Assembly (NCBI GenBank): GCA_025765615.1
Contig: JAIVFJ010000070.1
Coordinates: forward strand, 223,500-287,499
Direction: 5' to 3'
Source: Zopfochytrium polystomum
Lineage: Eukaryota > Chytridiomycota > Chytridiomycetes > Chytridiales > Chytridiaceae
DNA: 64,000 nt
Part shown: positions 49,488-60,812 of the stretch, in pieces
How positions within the stretch are numbered: position 1 is the first letter of the stretch
Layout: each line of letters opens with the position of its first letter
The notes under the pieces: model-generated
Database searches by the model: none
The model's input: the letters and a program-made list of their open reading frames with translations, nothing else
What the model was told of the DNA's origin: nothing
Position numbers and translations under genes: made by a program

Positions 49488-51311
49488 CAGCGGCTGGTGT
49501 GTATGCTCCTTCGGCCGTTTGTATTAGACGACTACAAGGTTGCAGATTGCTGAAAAGTGCGAGAATAGGTGACATTGTTGTTGTGGCACCTGAATCAAGA
49601 ATTGCTTCGTAGATGCATTCTGAGGCAATAGCAGCGTTGTCGTTGGCAATTCCACAGTGTTCGCTGTGTGGACTGTTTGGAAATGCTTGATATATCTCCT
49701 CCTCGTCGCCACTGAAAAGTTCATCCTCTGAGAAGTCAGAGAGAGTTGTTGTGACAGGTGATTGGAGGTGACGGTGTGCGACTGTGTATAAGAATCGGGG
49801 TTTCTGGCCTAGCCCACCAAATATCTCGGGCAGAGAGTGCCTTATCGGAAAGAAACTGGTCAAGCGCGCCGGAGTCCTCAAGGGCCTCGTTTGCTTGCTC
49901 CCCTGTATCCATCTTCCCAAAGTCGAGAGTAAGGTTTGTAAGCCACGTGGTGTCCGAGTCAGGGTTTGAAGGCTCGCCTGTGTGCGCAGTGGTTGGGGCA
50001 GGGCTCTCAAGTATGTGCACAGTTGCAGAAGGAGTCTCAGTCATCTCCTCATCCAACACCTCATTTATGTTTGAAGTGCTTCTGAAGATTTTGACTTTTG
50101 ATTTAGGCTTTCGCTGATTAACCTTTAGACTTTTGGAATTAAACTTTAAACTTTTGACTGATAAGCTTTCGGAGCTTAAATCAGATAAGCTTTCAAAGTC
50201 TAAAACCTTAGCCTGATTGGCTTTATCAGTTCTGGCCTTGGCTCCCCCCTCATCTGGTTGTTTTCCTTTCACGTTAGCAGCATGTGCTTTTGTGTCAGTG
50301 AATTTTTCCGTTTTTGCTGCTGCGGTAGCTGCGCGTTTGGCTGCAGTAAGGCATTTGTCTGGTGTGTGCTCAACCCAGCGACCATGGATTTTGCATGTCC
50401 CTCCTTGACCAATAGGCTTATCCTTCTCCAGCGAAACCTTCTTCAAGGTTGGAGTGTCAGCGGCTGGCGCTTTTCGCTTCGTTGCTTGCAGCAGACGATG
50501 CTTTCTCCTTTCCGTCGTGAGCTTGCTGGTAAAGAATGTGAGCAGCTTGGACATCGTCCAGAACTGCAGCCTTTGAATCATAGCCTCCTGCTCGGCGACC
50601 AAGTTGCAATCGCAGGCGTACAGAGTTGAACTCATCGGCACTAGGCAAGGATTTGTAGATTGCATAAGGTACGAGTGACAGGAAACTGTTTTTCGCTCCT
50701 TCGCATCCTGCTGTCGTGCACTGTGAAGTATTTCTCATAGTCACTGCAGATGAGCTGGATTGTGGAGAACCATTTACGTTCTGCGACATGACCTGATGGC
50801 TTTCTGCAGGCTCATGAGTGTAGAAACCCATTTGAAACCTTCAGCACCGTTGTGGTCGTTTGCAGCATAATATGTATTCAGCCACACAAGTCGTTCATGG
50901 ACAGTATTGATCTTTTCCCTCTCAAGGTGGTCAACGTCCTCCTGGCGGCAGCAGGCGTTGAAGCCTGCAAGTGCTTTGGAGTGTAGTTGCTTGTGTGCAG
51001 TGTAGTCTCGCCTGAGTCTTTGCAACGAGTCCGTTATAGTCAGCAAGTGCGGCATTGAAGGTTTGCATAGCAGCAGTGTGTGCTGCCTTCTGCGCGTCTG
51101 TTGCCTCAGCAGGGAGGACAGCAGGTTTTGCAGGTGCTCGATAACCCATGATGCGACTCATGAATATGGCGATGGTTGGAGCAAGAGAGTTTACAGCCAA
51201 GAATTCATCTGCACCAAGTGATCGAAGATGCTCGAGGATGACAGTGTCGCGATGACGCGTCCACGCCGTGTAGGACACACCGGAAAAACGAATGGGGTTT
51301 GCACTTGCCAT
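49456..51311 (-). pseudogene. copia gag and protease N-part, multiple frame changes
   Basis: The first ATG (51311-51309) lies only eight bases after the 5' LTR. Coding-like gag pieces appear in changing frames: 51311 to about 51040, 51055 to about 50780, 50831 to about 50470, and about 50500 to 49736. The last has a CKIHGRWVEHTPDKC zinc-knuckle-like motif. The protease frame (about 49770-49456) carries AILDSGATTTMS. Moving from gag to protease needs +1, which could be a programmed shift as in Ty1, but the other changes look like damage. Confidence 0.8.
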
Positions 51312-51319
51312 CTTCTTTG

Positions 51320-52108
51320 TGTTGGTGATTGCGCCTGGCGTGTCAGAAGGGCACCAACAGACTTGAGTCGGCGTGGAGCGATAAAGCTTGTTTAGAGCGT
51401 GAGCCCTTCTCTTGTTAAGAGCGAAGCGCCCTTTGTTGCCAAAGTAGATGGAGAGCCGATGCTCTCAGACAGATTGGTCTTGTTTAGAGTGCAGAGCACA
51501 CCCTTTTCTTGTAAGAGCGAAGCGCCCTATACGAACGAGGTATCGACCTGAGGTAGAACTTGAAGAGCTTCGCAGGTCAAGGTAGAGGGTATGTTGACTC
51601 AGATAAGAATAATGGTTTTTGTTTGTTGTATTCGAGGGTAGAGAGAGAGCAGGCAGATGTGATCAGGATCTGGGATGATGCTTCTCTGGAGCTGCTGGGG
51701 CTCCCCCATTTATACTGCAGGTGGTCTCAGGAATCAGACTCTGGTGATAGCCTTTTAGCTCTGAGAGATAGAGTTTAGACTTTGAGGAGTCAGGAGGCAG
51801 GCATGACATCATTGTTGCATCACGCTGATTTGGCCAGAACTTCCATGGAGTTATGTGTGCAAAGAAGTAAGTCAGGCTCCCTGTCAAGCTCCTATAATCA
51901 TTCCTATCAAATTGCAAGAGTGAAGCACACTGATGTGGTCTACCCAGACTGGGGATTGAAACCACCTCTAAGCACTCGTACAGTGTCAGAGATTGAGAAA
52001 GTGTAGATGACACTTGGATCAGTCCTTATGCCATCTTAACTTATCGTTTCTCTTGAAGACAGGTCAGAGGATCTTAAAAGGTGTAGGTAATGTGTGCAAA
52101 CTCCAACA
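51320..52108 (-). repeat. 5' LTR of the copia element (789 bp)
   Basis: Same ends and length as the 3' LTR, with one base difference seen. A TATA-like TTTATACT on the plus strand inside the LTR is not in the element's orientation, so I could not place its promoter. The gag start follows after eight bases. Confidence 0.95.
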
Positions 52109-52392
52109 CCTGTCCCCATGAGGCTGTCGGTGGCAGGACTCTGCACTGCCCCTCACACCTGAGAGTTTGATCTACAAGTGCCTGCCTCAGTCCTCTTGCT
52201 GTGAGAGAGAGTTGTATGAGCACAAGTGCGATGTGATAAAGCCAGTTGGTCAGTGATTGAGTGGTTGCAGCCAGGCTCAGCACATGCTCAATTGCAGGTG
52301 TTTCTGCATGCAAGTTCCCTGCTGGTGACCTTCCGACCCCTACATACTCCCTACTCTCTCCCACTCTTGTCACTGGCGATGACAGGTGTTAG

Positions 52393-52690
52393 TTGGAACT
52401 GACTGGTTAGCAGCAAGAGGCACAAGACGGACCTGAACCTATTGTGACTGTCAGTTATTGTTCTCACAATGCCCATGGGAGAGCAAGCCACTGCCAATGC
52501 GGACCTGGGCACTGGCTTGCACTGATGACAAATACTCAGAGTATTAAGTGGAACAGAAACCTGGTGTCAACAGTTTTCCTCCTCCTCTGCTCAAGCAGAT
52601 AATATAGGAGAGGTTTTTACCCTGTGCCAGTCACGCTTGCTAAGCAAACATTACAGCATGCATATCATATCAATAATTCATAACAGAGGT
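52393..52690. repeat. Right copy of ~305-bp dispersed repeat
   Basis: Partner of 43192-43499, in the same orientation. See that entry for the shared ends. Confidence 0.8.
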
Positions 52691-53477
52691 TTTTCTCTTT
52701 CTCTGCAAGTTGGGGAGAAGGACCACCCACAAACACACATCTCCACTTCATTCACTCCTTCCACTCACTCACTCAGAGAAGACTGTTTACAACAAGGGTT
52801 CCCTCAGCACCACGCAGTGAGTGGTACTTGTTTGTTCCATATCTGTCCCACCACGCTACTAACCGCTCTTGTTGTGTTTGAGAATAGGTTCCTGAGATAA
52901 AACCACCTGTTTTCCTCTTCTCCAGTTTTGTTGCACCCAAGAGAGGGTCCTTCTGTTTCCCCTTGCACTGACCTGCGGCCATGCAAGTAATTAGTGCTCC
53001 CACACTGATCCTTTAGAGGATTGTCCCTCTGAATGTTCATCTGTCCAGCATACACTAAAGAGGTTTGGATTGTTGTCCAACTTGGGAGAGTTCACAGGTG
53101 GGCTCGCAGGTGCCAGCTGCGATCCCAGCGATCCGTGCTGGCAGCCACGCAAATGTGCCCCCCGCGCCGGGCCGCACGCGCCTCATTGGCGGAAACGGGA
53201 TGCAGGCAGAAAGAGATGGGGAAGATGAGACAGGCCTTCCCCCCGTGTGTCTAACAGCCTGCCTGTCAAATTACATACACTAATAGTGAAAAACAAATAA
53301 ATTCTCTAGTGGTTCTTTTTTTTCATTTTTTTTTTTTTGTGCCAGTCGTTCATTGTTTCATTTTTCGTCTTTCATTTTTCTTTTTTGTTTTGTTTTTTTG
53401 AAGTGGAAAATACGACTTCCAAATTTGGAAAGGCACCGGAGCCGTGTGGCTGGTTGCCGCAAGCTGTTGTTGGCTTG

Positions 53478-53482
<5 letters not shown>

Positions 53483-53524
<42 letters not shown>

Positions 53525-53589
53525 CTTCAACCAAGTGATAGCAACGCAACAGACACGGACAAAAACCCTGTCTTGCCCCCCCCAACGTC

Positions 53590-53672
<83 letters not shown>
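53483..53672. repeat. (GT)n and (CT)n microsatellites
   Basis: About 41 bases of GT repeat (53483-53523) and about 80 bases of CT repeat (53592-53672). Confidence 0.95.
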
Positions 53673-53677
<5 letters not shown>

Positions 53678-54186
53678 GTTCTCATTCAACATAGACACTG
53701 GTCGATCTGCCACACAGCACACATAAATACGAAGGCTCTCAGGGACCCTCGGCCACCTTCTCACCCACACACTCCCGCGACGCCAGCGACGCCAGCGACG
53801 CCGAACAAACGACACCAAGCTTGTTGTGTGAGCGAGGTTCTTTGCACTTTCTCCCCGCGCCCCTCCCCCTCCCACACCTTCCTCCCCGCCAACACCTCCC
53901 TCCGCCTCCAAGCTGCTCATCTCCTTGGCCTTGGCGCTGAGAAAAGACGAACTCACTCAATCACCCTCGCTCGCTCGCTGGTGGAAGACATAGGCACAGA
54001 GACAGAGAGAGGCCCTGTGCGTGTTTGAGAGACACAGGCTCCCGACATCCACAACGCCGCCGCCCAGCATCCGCCGCCGCTTACCGGCCCTGTCATCCAC
54101 CGCCTGTTCCGATTGCCTGCATTCCCCAAGCCCCGCACGTCTCGTCTCCTTGCTGGCACCCACCCTTTCCATCTCGTCCGTCGGGA

Positions 54187-56458
54187 ATGTCTTTGCCGAC
54201 ACGGCGCTCCCTACGCAACAGCCGTGCCGCGGCTCCTGCCGCCGCAGCTAAGAGCACCGCTGCTGCGGCGTCGGCCCCAGCAACAGCAGCGGCGGCGGGA
54301 TGGAGGCTCGCCCTGGCCCCTCTGCTACTGATGCTGGTGCTGCTTCTGCTGGCCTCCACAGGCCTCCCGTCCTCGGCCGCCCCTGCTCCTCGTTTGCACG
54401 GCTCCTCGCAACCAGCTCAAGACACAGCAACAAACGCAAACGTCGGGTCGCCACAGCAGGTCCTCCTCCAAGCCGCCGACTCTTTGCCGCTGGTCGAAAA
54501 CGGCGACGAGGACGACGACGACGGCGAGCGTTCGGATGGAGCCCTGCCGCCCCTCGCTGCCGCCACCGTCGAAGTCGAAACCTTCAAGGATGAATCCGAC
54601 TCGCTGATGGAGCCGCCCGTGCAGAGTCTCCGTCGCCGGGGCTTTGCTTCGGGCTTCAAAAAAGTGAGAAGGAATCCTCTTTTGATGTCCCCCCGTCCAC
54701 TTGCACCCGTCTAACATTTCTATTGCAGGTGTTGCACAAAATCGAAAATGCAACTCCAAGTACGAATCGCCCCCTTTATTTACTTTTTCTGTGCCAGCCT
54801 CGTTTAAACCAAGAACCGCCCAAATACAGTCACGAGAGGAATAACTCAAGCGGTCAAATCAGGAGTCCATCTTGTGAAGGACATCAAGGAGCACAAGTCC
54901 TTCAAGGGTAAGGGTGCTGCATTCTCGCAACCACTCGTCTCATTCGGTCCTCTTCATTAGACACCATGAAAGATTTTGGCAAGGACGTGGCGAAAACCGG
55001 AAAGGCTTTAATTCCCAATAGTGAGTGTAACTTTATCAATCGGATCGTCTACATCGTCGACCGCACTCTGAAGAACGAGTCCTTCTTCCATTTTGACGTC
55101 GAGCAGAGCAAGACCTGAAAGTAAGCCTTTCCCATGCTGAACTGAGCCATTGACTGACACATGAAAATGCAAGAACCTACAAACAGTCGCGAACCTGACA
55201 CCAGGTTTGGCCTTCATCTTGTTTACCAGCAACCGTTTCTTCAAGAATGTGAACTCACCCGTTTACGGTTTTCAGCTGGAAAGGTTATAAGCGCTGGCAT
55301 CACTGCGGGTAAAACCGCAGTCTCCATTGCAAAAGGAGTAGCCAGAGGAGAAAAGGCTGGAAGTGAGTGCTTTTTCTGGCCGTCAATTGGGGATATATAC
55401 CAAAAATTCTGTTTGCAACTTTGCAGAGATCTTCAAGAATGCCGGCAAACAACTCGCCAATGGCGCGATCAACATGGTTCCTGGAGGTATGCATTCCATC
55501 AGAATGTCGTTGATCTTGGGGGTGGGGTAGATTTTTTTTCCCAACTGCTGAGCCTCTGTACGCTTTGCTTTCACAAATCTCTTTGCAGGTGGAATGCTCA
55601 AGAAGGGCGTGACTGCAGTCAAAGGCGTTAGATCGGCCGTCAACGGAGCGCGAAGTAAAGTATCCAACGCCTGTCGTTCCAAAAAAAAACAACATTGCGA
55701 GCGAACATGACTGACCGCACCCTCCACCCGTGGCTCTCTATTTGGATGTTTATAAAAAAAAAAACCACCAATTTAACGCACCAGACCTCAAAAAGGGCGT
55801 CCAAGCCACAAGGGGCGCCGCGCGGGCTCTTTCACGCGGCGGCAGCTCGGCCAGGAGCGCCGTAAAAAGCATGGCCGGTCGGGCGGCCAAAAGCGCAGCC
55901 AAGAACGCGGCCCGCTCGATCGCGGGCGACGTTCGCCAGCGCGTCAACAACAAAGTCAATCGCGCCGGCGGGGTCGCGCGCGCGGCGCAGCGCGTCGGGC
56001 AGCGCGTGGCGCAGCGTGCGGGAGGCAGCGGCCGCGCCGCGGGAGGCCGAGCTGGAGGCCGAGCCGGCGGCGGCGGGGGAGGCCGCGCGGGAGGCCGAGC
56101 TGGAGGTCGAGCGGGTGGCGGTGCCAGCCGTGCGGGAGGTCGAGCTGGCGGCGGCGGGGTGCGCAAGTCTGGTGGCGGTGCCAGCCGCGCGGGAGGCCGA
56201 GCCGCCGGCGGCGGCGGTGGAGCTCGCAAGGCGGGTGGAGGAGGCGGCGGTGCACGCAAGGCGGGCGGAGGAGGAGGCGGTGCGCGTAAGTCGGGCGGCG
56301 GCGGCGCACGCAAGTCTGGTGGAGGTGGTGGTGGAGGCAGCAAGCCGCGCGGCGGTGGTGGTGGAGGCGGCGGGGCACGCAAGTCTGGAGGTGGCGGCGG
56401 CGGTGGTGCGCGCAAGTCTGGTGGTGGCAGCGGCGGCGGCGGCAAGCGGAAGAAGTAG
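54187..56458 (+). CDS. Secreted cationic Gly/Arg-rich protein, tandem paralogue 1, 10 exons
   Basis: Join 54187-54663, 54729-54759, 54830-54907, 54961-55020, 55108-55121, 55174-55204, 55276-55362, 55427-55486, 55589-55654, 55785-56458, giving 525 residues. Layout: hydrophobic helix at residues 41-60 (signal peptide or anchor), acidic stretch (GDEDDDDGE), LRRR at 148-151 (Kex2-like site), then lysine-rich amphipathic and glycine-zipper segments, one per small exon (KSGVHLVKDIKEHKSFK, SAGITAGKTAVSIAKG, NAGKQLANGAINMVPGG). The last exon is a Gly/Arg/Lys tail with repeated GGGGARKSGGGG units. No known family is recognised. Paralogue 2 confirms the splicing. Inferred: an exported, strongly cationic, membrane- or polyanion-binding protein. 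Confidence 0.82.
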
Positions 56459-56606
56459 GGCTGTTTGCTTTTCGGGCCTTTCTACTTCTCTGCACTTTCG
56501 TGCGCACTATTTTTCTTCCCTTCTTCGTTCTCTCCCGCCCTTTTTTTTCGTTGTCCATTCGCCTGCTTGGTCTGCCGTCCACCCCCAACCTATCAGTCTG
56601 TATACT

Positions 56607-56612
56607 AATAAA
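56607..56612 (+). terminator. Polyadenylation signal AATAAA (paralogue 1)
   Basis: AATAAA about 150 bases after the stop, with a second AATAAA-like hexamer 20 bases further on. Confidence 0.6.
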
Positions 56613-56639
56613 GCTGTTGCATACAAATAAAACCGAAAA

Positions 56640-57704
56640 AAGCACAAAAAAAAGAAGGTTATGAGGAGAAGATTACTCTCTTTGTTCGTTTTATTTTTAT
56701 TTTTTTAAATTTTTTCCCCTCATAATTTCTGTGCTGGAGGCTGAGGTAAGTGCATGAGCAGGTATTTGGCCTCATAGGTGGAAAGTGGTGGTTGAAGAAA
56801 TGATCGAACGCACCCCCCTCTACCAGTGGGTAGTTTCAGGCGCCACAGGGCTCCACCAAGGACCCAGGCATTTTTCACGAAGCTTCCGCGCAACAGGACC
56901 CTGATCTGCACCTTGCAGTGTACTTGGTCACATCAATGCTTGCGTGGCCTGTATCATCGGCACTTGGCATGTGAGACTACACCGAGGTCTCAGTAATAAA
57001 GTCTAGGGATTTTATTTGTAAAAACTAGCATACCTGCCATAAAACTGCAAGGATCAGTACCCCTATTATAATTCCTGGTTCTTTGGTTCCAAGGCATTAT
57101 CAAAGTGTATTTGCAGCTAACCTGTCATTATTATTGGGACTCCTTGCGAAATAAATTATCGTGAAAAAGCTTAGTTGGGAGGGAGGACTTATAGAAAAAA
57201 AAACAAAAAACCCACAGACACAAGGACAAACCGAGACGAAAGCAAGCCTGTGTGTGTGTGTGTGTGTGTGTGCGTGTGGGTGTGTGTGTATGTGTTTCGT
57301 GTGAACAAAGACTAAAAAGTCCTTTTGAAGGCAGAGGAGACACCCTTTTTCTTCTCTCCTCTCCTGTCGTTTTTGTATTTTGGTTCTTTGTTTTCCTTGT
57401 TTTCTTTGTTTCTTCTTTTCTTCTTTTTTCTCTTTTTTTCCCCCCAACATGTATGTGGTGTGGCGTGGATCTTCCTTGAACCGAACAGAGACACGGCCGT
57501 GGTGGGAACGGAGACACGCGGGAGAGGGATGAGGGGGGAAACAAACAAACAAACAAACAAACAAACAAACAGACGAGAGAAAAAATTCGGAGGCTTCCGT
57601 GTTGTTTTTGTTTGTTGTTGTTTTCCCTTCCATTATTAATATAAATCGAGTATAGCACAAAAGAAAAAAGGAGGACGACACGTACACACAGGCACACACA
57701 CAGG

Positions 57705-57736
<32 letters not shown>

Positions 57737-57798
57737 CTCTCTCTCTCTCTCTCTCACAGGCACACGCACACACACCCACGCACACGTTGAACACATCA

Positions 57799-57830
<32 letters not shown>

Positions 57831-58105
57831 ACAAACTGCGAGTGGAGGACTGACTCTCTCATCGCCGCCGCCACAGCCCGCGCCCGATCGCTTCGCTACT
57901 CGTCGTTCCTCGTAGTCGTCCGTCGTTCGTCGTTAGTCGTCGTCGTCGTATTTGTTACCCCCGCCCGTCGCCGTCGTCGTCGTCGTCGCCGTCGTTCCAG
58001 TCGCTCCAATCGTTCCAATCGACTTGGTCGTGTGTCGGTGCATCGAGCAAGCGACGGCTCTGCCAAACACGCAACCCCCCATCGCACGTACCAAAAAAGA
58101 AAAGA
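56640..58105. repeat. Spacer between the tandem paralogues, with several microsatellites
   Basis: No gene seen. (GT)n at 57250-57290, (AAAC)n at 57540-57571, (CA)n plus (CT)n at 57682-57755 and (CAGG)n at 57799-57831. The last tracts lie 270-420 bases upstream of the paralogue 2 ATG, much as CT and GT tracts precede paralogue 1. Confidence 0.8.
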
Positions 58106-60812
58106 ATGGCCTCGCCCACTCGCCACTCCCCCGCACGATGCCCCCGCTCCGCTTTCGTCGCCGGCCACGCCCCCGCCGCCTGCAGCCGCCAGCGGCGGCG
58201 GCGGTGGCGGCCGCTCGACCTTGGCCTCGGCCTGCTGCTCCTGCTGCTCCTGCTGCTGCTTGCTTCCACCGTGGCGGCCGCCCCCGCCCCCTCTGTTGTT
58301 GTGCCTGGCGCCGCCGGGCCGCGCGAGCCGGCGGCTGGTGGCAGCGATCCGACACCCGCCTTCCCGGCCGCGCACGGGTCCTTTGTGCTGCAACCCGCGG
58401 CGGCGGCGGCAGAGGAGGAGGAGGACGACAACGACCGTGCTACCGGTCTCCGTCGGCGGAGCGTCGGGTCGAAAATCAAGAACGCGTTTAAAAAAGTGAG
58501 AGCGGGGAAAACCCGATATGCGATGCTTCGAGCTCTTCACTGATGATTTTGAAACAATTTTTCGACGGCAAAAAAAAAAGGTCGGGCAAGGGATCAAGCA
58601 CGTATGTTTTTTTCCGAGCGCCCGAGATTCCCTCCCCCCGCACACTGAACAAACTGATCATTTGCAAACGACAGGCGGCGCAAAAGGTGGCCCAGGTCGG
58701 AGCTAAGGTTTGGAACAAAGAAAGAGAGGCCTTTTTTGCGATGGAAAAAGCGGCTCGTTTTAGATATTGAATCCTTGCCTCGTTCCAGGTGCTGAAAAAG
58801 ATTGAAAACGCGACGCCTTGTAAGCCCATTGTTGCATTTTCACAGTCATCGAGAGCAAACGCCCCCTAACGATTCGAAAAAAAAAGTGACGAGAGGGATC
58901 ACGCAAGCAATCAAGACCGGCGTCAAGTTCGTAAAGGACATTAAAGAGCACAAATCTTTCAAAAGTAAGTGCGTGTTTTTTTGTTTTTTATTTCTTCCCC
59001 TGTTTCAGTCGTAACTCAAAAGCAAATGTCCATCGAAAAGACGTGATGAAGGACGTTGGCAAGAATATTGGTAAAACCGCAAAGGCCGCGCTTCCAAATA
59101 GTAAGCAAACCTTTTTGTGAGATTTGTTTAGGGGGCCAAACACTCACGCAAAACGACGAAATCTCACTATCTATTTTTTGACTGCCCGCAGAGCAAGACT
59201 TGAAAGTGAGCCCCTAGTTTTCAATGCGTGGAGAGATTCCCATCCACTTACCCAACAACGCACAAACACACACATTTCTTCCTGGGGCGAACGCAAGAAC
59301 CTACAAACAGTCGCCAATCTGACACCAGGTTCTTTTGGCCCCCCGTACGCTTTCGCTTCTTTCCATCTCACTCCCACTGTTTCTTTCCTCCCTCCCCGGC
59401 CTCTCCAGTCGGAAAAGTCGTCAGTGCCGGCATCACCGCCGGCAAAGCGGTCGTCGCCATCGGCAAAGGAATCGCCAAAGGGCAGAAAGCCGGGCGTGAG
59501 TTTGTTGGAAATATCCTCTTGACACCCGACACCGGAAAATCATTCAAACAGGAATCTAATATAACGCCCCTTTCAGAGATATTCAAGAACGTTGGCAAGA
59601 CTGTTGCTCAAGGGGCACTCAATATGGTTCCCGGTGGTATGCAGCTGTGTCAATTGATTATTATTTTATTTTCTTTTATTTTTTTTTTTTTTTTGGGTAA
59701 TAACACCCGCTTTCTCCCCGACCTTTCCCCACTCTCTGTCTCCTCTCTCTCGCGTAACAGGTGGCATGATCGCGAAGGGCGTGAGCGCGGCCAAGGGCGT
59801 CAAGTCGGCCGTGTCCGGCGCACGAGGTGACCCTTCCACGAAATTTTCATTTGCACTGCTGACGATGCAACAACAACAACAATCCAAAAAAAAAACAAAA
59901 AAACAAATAGACATCAAAAAGGGCGTCAAAGCCGCAAAAAGCCTCCCCAACGCCGCGCGGGCCGCGCGCACCGCCTCGCGCTCCGCCGGCCCTGTGTCCC
60001 GCGGCGCCGTCCAGCGCGCCGCGAAAACCGTCGCCGCAAGAACTGCCCGCGGCGCCGTGGGACAGCGCATCGGCGACAGGTACAACGCCGCCGGCGGAAG
60101 TCGCGGGGTGCAGCGAGCGGCGGCGCGCGTCGCGGGGCGGGTTGCGCAGCGGGTGGGCGCCGCGGGGCGAGGCGGCGGGCGGTCCACGGGGGCGAAGGCT
60201 CGCGGCGGCGGTGGCAGCGGACGTGGAGGCGGCGGCGCGCGCAAGACGGCCGGTGGCGGGGGAGGAGGAGGGCGCAAGACGGTCAGCGGGGGTCGCGCCG
60301 GCAGTGGAGGCAACCGGGGCCGGTCAGTCGGCCGTTCTGCCGGGGGCGGCGGCGGCGGTGCGCGCAAGGCCGGCGGTGGTGGTGGTGGGGCGCGAAAGTC
60401 TGGCGGCGGAGGAGGACGAGGAGGAGGAGGCGCGGCGCGCAAGTCAGGTGGTGGTGGTGGTGGTGTGCGCAAGGCCAGTGGTGGGGGAGGAGGACGAGGA
60501 GGAGCTCGAGGAGGCGGCGGCGGTGGGGCTCGCAAGTCTGGCGGCGGCGGCGGCGGTGCACGCAAGTCCGGCGGTGGCGGCAATCGCGGGGGAGGAAGCC
60601 GGCCCGCGCCCAAACCACGCGGTGGCGGCGGCGGAGGAGGTGGTGCACGCAAGTCAAGCGGCGGCGGAGCGCGCAAAGGGGCTGCGCCAGCGCCCAAGCC
60701 GCGTGGCGGTGGAGGCGGAGGCGGCAGCAGGCCCGCCCCACCGAGGGCGGCCCCGAAGCCCGCAGCGCGGGCCCCGCCGCCAAAGGCCGCCGCGCCCAAA
60801 AGGAAAAAGTAG
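58106..60812 (+). CDS. Secreted cationic Gly/Arg-rich protein, tandem paralogue 2, 12 exons
   Basis: Join 58106-58495, 58581-58601, 58675-58707, 58789-58819, 58887-58964, 59041-59100, 59192-59205, 59298-59328, 59409-59495, 59577-59636, 59761-59826, 59911-60812, giving 590 residues. Hydrophobic helix at residues 39-58, an EEEEDDND acidic stretch, then LRRR (115-118). Eight consecutive exons have the same lengths as in paralogue 1 (31, 78, 60, 14, 31, 87, 60, 66) and code closely similar segments (KTGVKFVKDIKEHKSFK, SAGITAGKAVVAIGKG, NVGKTVAQGALNMVPGG). Two extra small exons (VGQGIKH and AAQKVAQVGAK) are found only here. The 300-residue last exon is Arg/Ala-rich, then Gly-rich with ARKSGGGG units, ending PKRKK. 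Function unknown. Confidence 0.82.

Larger units (their letters stand above)
45084..52113 (-). mobile_element. Full-length Ty1/copia element with target-site duplication
   Basis: The element occupies 45089-52108 (7,020 bp), flanked by the 5-bp duplication CCTGT at 45084-45088 and 52109-52113. Both LTRs are 789 bp, start TGTTGG and end CCAACA. A polypurine tract abuts the 3' LTR. The coding order on the minus strand is gag, protease, integrase, RT, RNase H. The pol part from RT to RNase H is a clean 862-codon frame, but gag-protease changes frame several times and the integrase has two in-frame TGA codons, so this copy cannot act alone. Confidence 0.96.
52114..54186. other. Repeat-rich DNA right of copia and leader of the first paralogue
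   Basis: Holds the right copy of the 305-bp repeat (52393-52690), then about 600 bases with no support for a gene. A (GT)n tract (53483-53523) and a (CT)n tract (53592-53672) lie 500-700 bases before the first tandem paralogue ATG, followed by a Pro/Ser-codon-rich leader. Confidence 0.55.

Noticed and set aside
57682..57831. CRISPR-like or satellite array
   Set aside because: Simple CA, CT and CAGG microsatellites without spacers; the genome is eukaryotic.
59666..60799. Minus-strand Pro/Ala-rich open frame of 377 codons
   Set aside because: Antisense of the Gly/Arg tail of paralogue 2; Gly-rich codons read as Pro-rich on the other strand.
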